Below the pieces are notes generated by a model. It saw only the letters and a list, made by a program, of their open reading frames with translations, ran no database searches and was not told the origin of the DNA. A stretch of DNA of 5,562 nt from Anaerolineae bacterium. Its GTDB lineage: Bacteria > Chloroflexota > Anaerolineae > UBA4142. Made by a program: the position numbers and the translations under genes. Of the stretch, positions 5,562 through 5,562 are shown piece by piece. Position 1 is the first letter of the stretch, and each line of letters opens with the position of its first letter. Location: contig JAOACU010000202.1 in the NCBI GenBank assembly GCA_026417715.1, positions 1-5,562 of the forward strand, written 5' to 3'.

Positions 5562-5562
5562 A

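Overview
The window is about half GC and reads entirely from the minus strand. It resembles a chromosomal segment from an environmental bacterium. A Chloroflexota (Anaerolineae-like) source is my best guess. It rests on the gene mix (a DUF433 antitoxin pair, a membrane-anchored multihaem cytochrome next to a cytochrome b), on TTG start use and on short GAGATTG-type tandem repeats. None of this is a taxonomic proof. No rRNA, tRNA, CRISPR array, transposase or plus-strand gene is supported.

In the direction of transcription (high to low coordinates) there are four apparent transcription units. (1) An electron-transfer operon enters from the right edge. It holds the 3' part of a multihaem c-type cytochrome with six CxxCH motifs visible and a C-terminal membrane anchor (4854-5561). 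This overlaps by 8 nt a cytochrome b561-type membrane protein that carries two extra C-terminal CxxCH haem sites (3818-4861). A clear intrinsic terminator (about 3773-3810) ends the operon. (2) A CDF-family zinc/divalent metal exporter (2791-3711) has its own near-consensus promoter packed directly behind that terminator. (3) A calcineurin-like metallophosphoesterase (1969-2751) has a candidate promoter so close to its ATG that the mRNA would be leaderless. (4) A B12-binding-domain radical SAM protein (328-1824) is driven by a very good promoter (TTGACG-17 bp-TATAAT). It is followed at 10 nt by a DUF433 antitoxin gene (84-317), a 14-codon remnant of a DUF5615 toxin gene (43-87), and the first codons of another small gene running off the left edge. 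These last three are chained by two ATGA overlaps.

The cytochrome pair probably links the membrane quinone pool (cytochrome b haems) to extracytoplasmic c-type haems (the two-haem tail and the multihaem partner), in a respiratory or extracellular electron-transfer route whose terminal partner is not in view. The other units have no evident functional link to it or to one another.

The most interesting points are the eroded DUF433/DUF5615 toxin-antitoxin module with an intact antitoxin, the b-type/c-type cytochrome fusion with duplicated HAGRT-CxxCH modules, the probable leaderless phosphoesterase transcript, and the corrected start sites. For two genes the longest open frame begins inside, or upstream of, the promoter.
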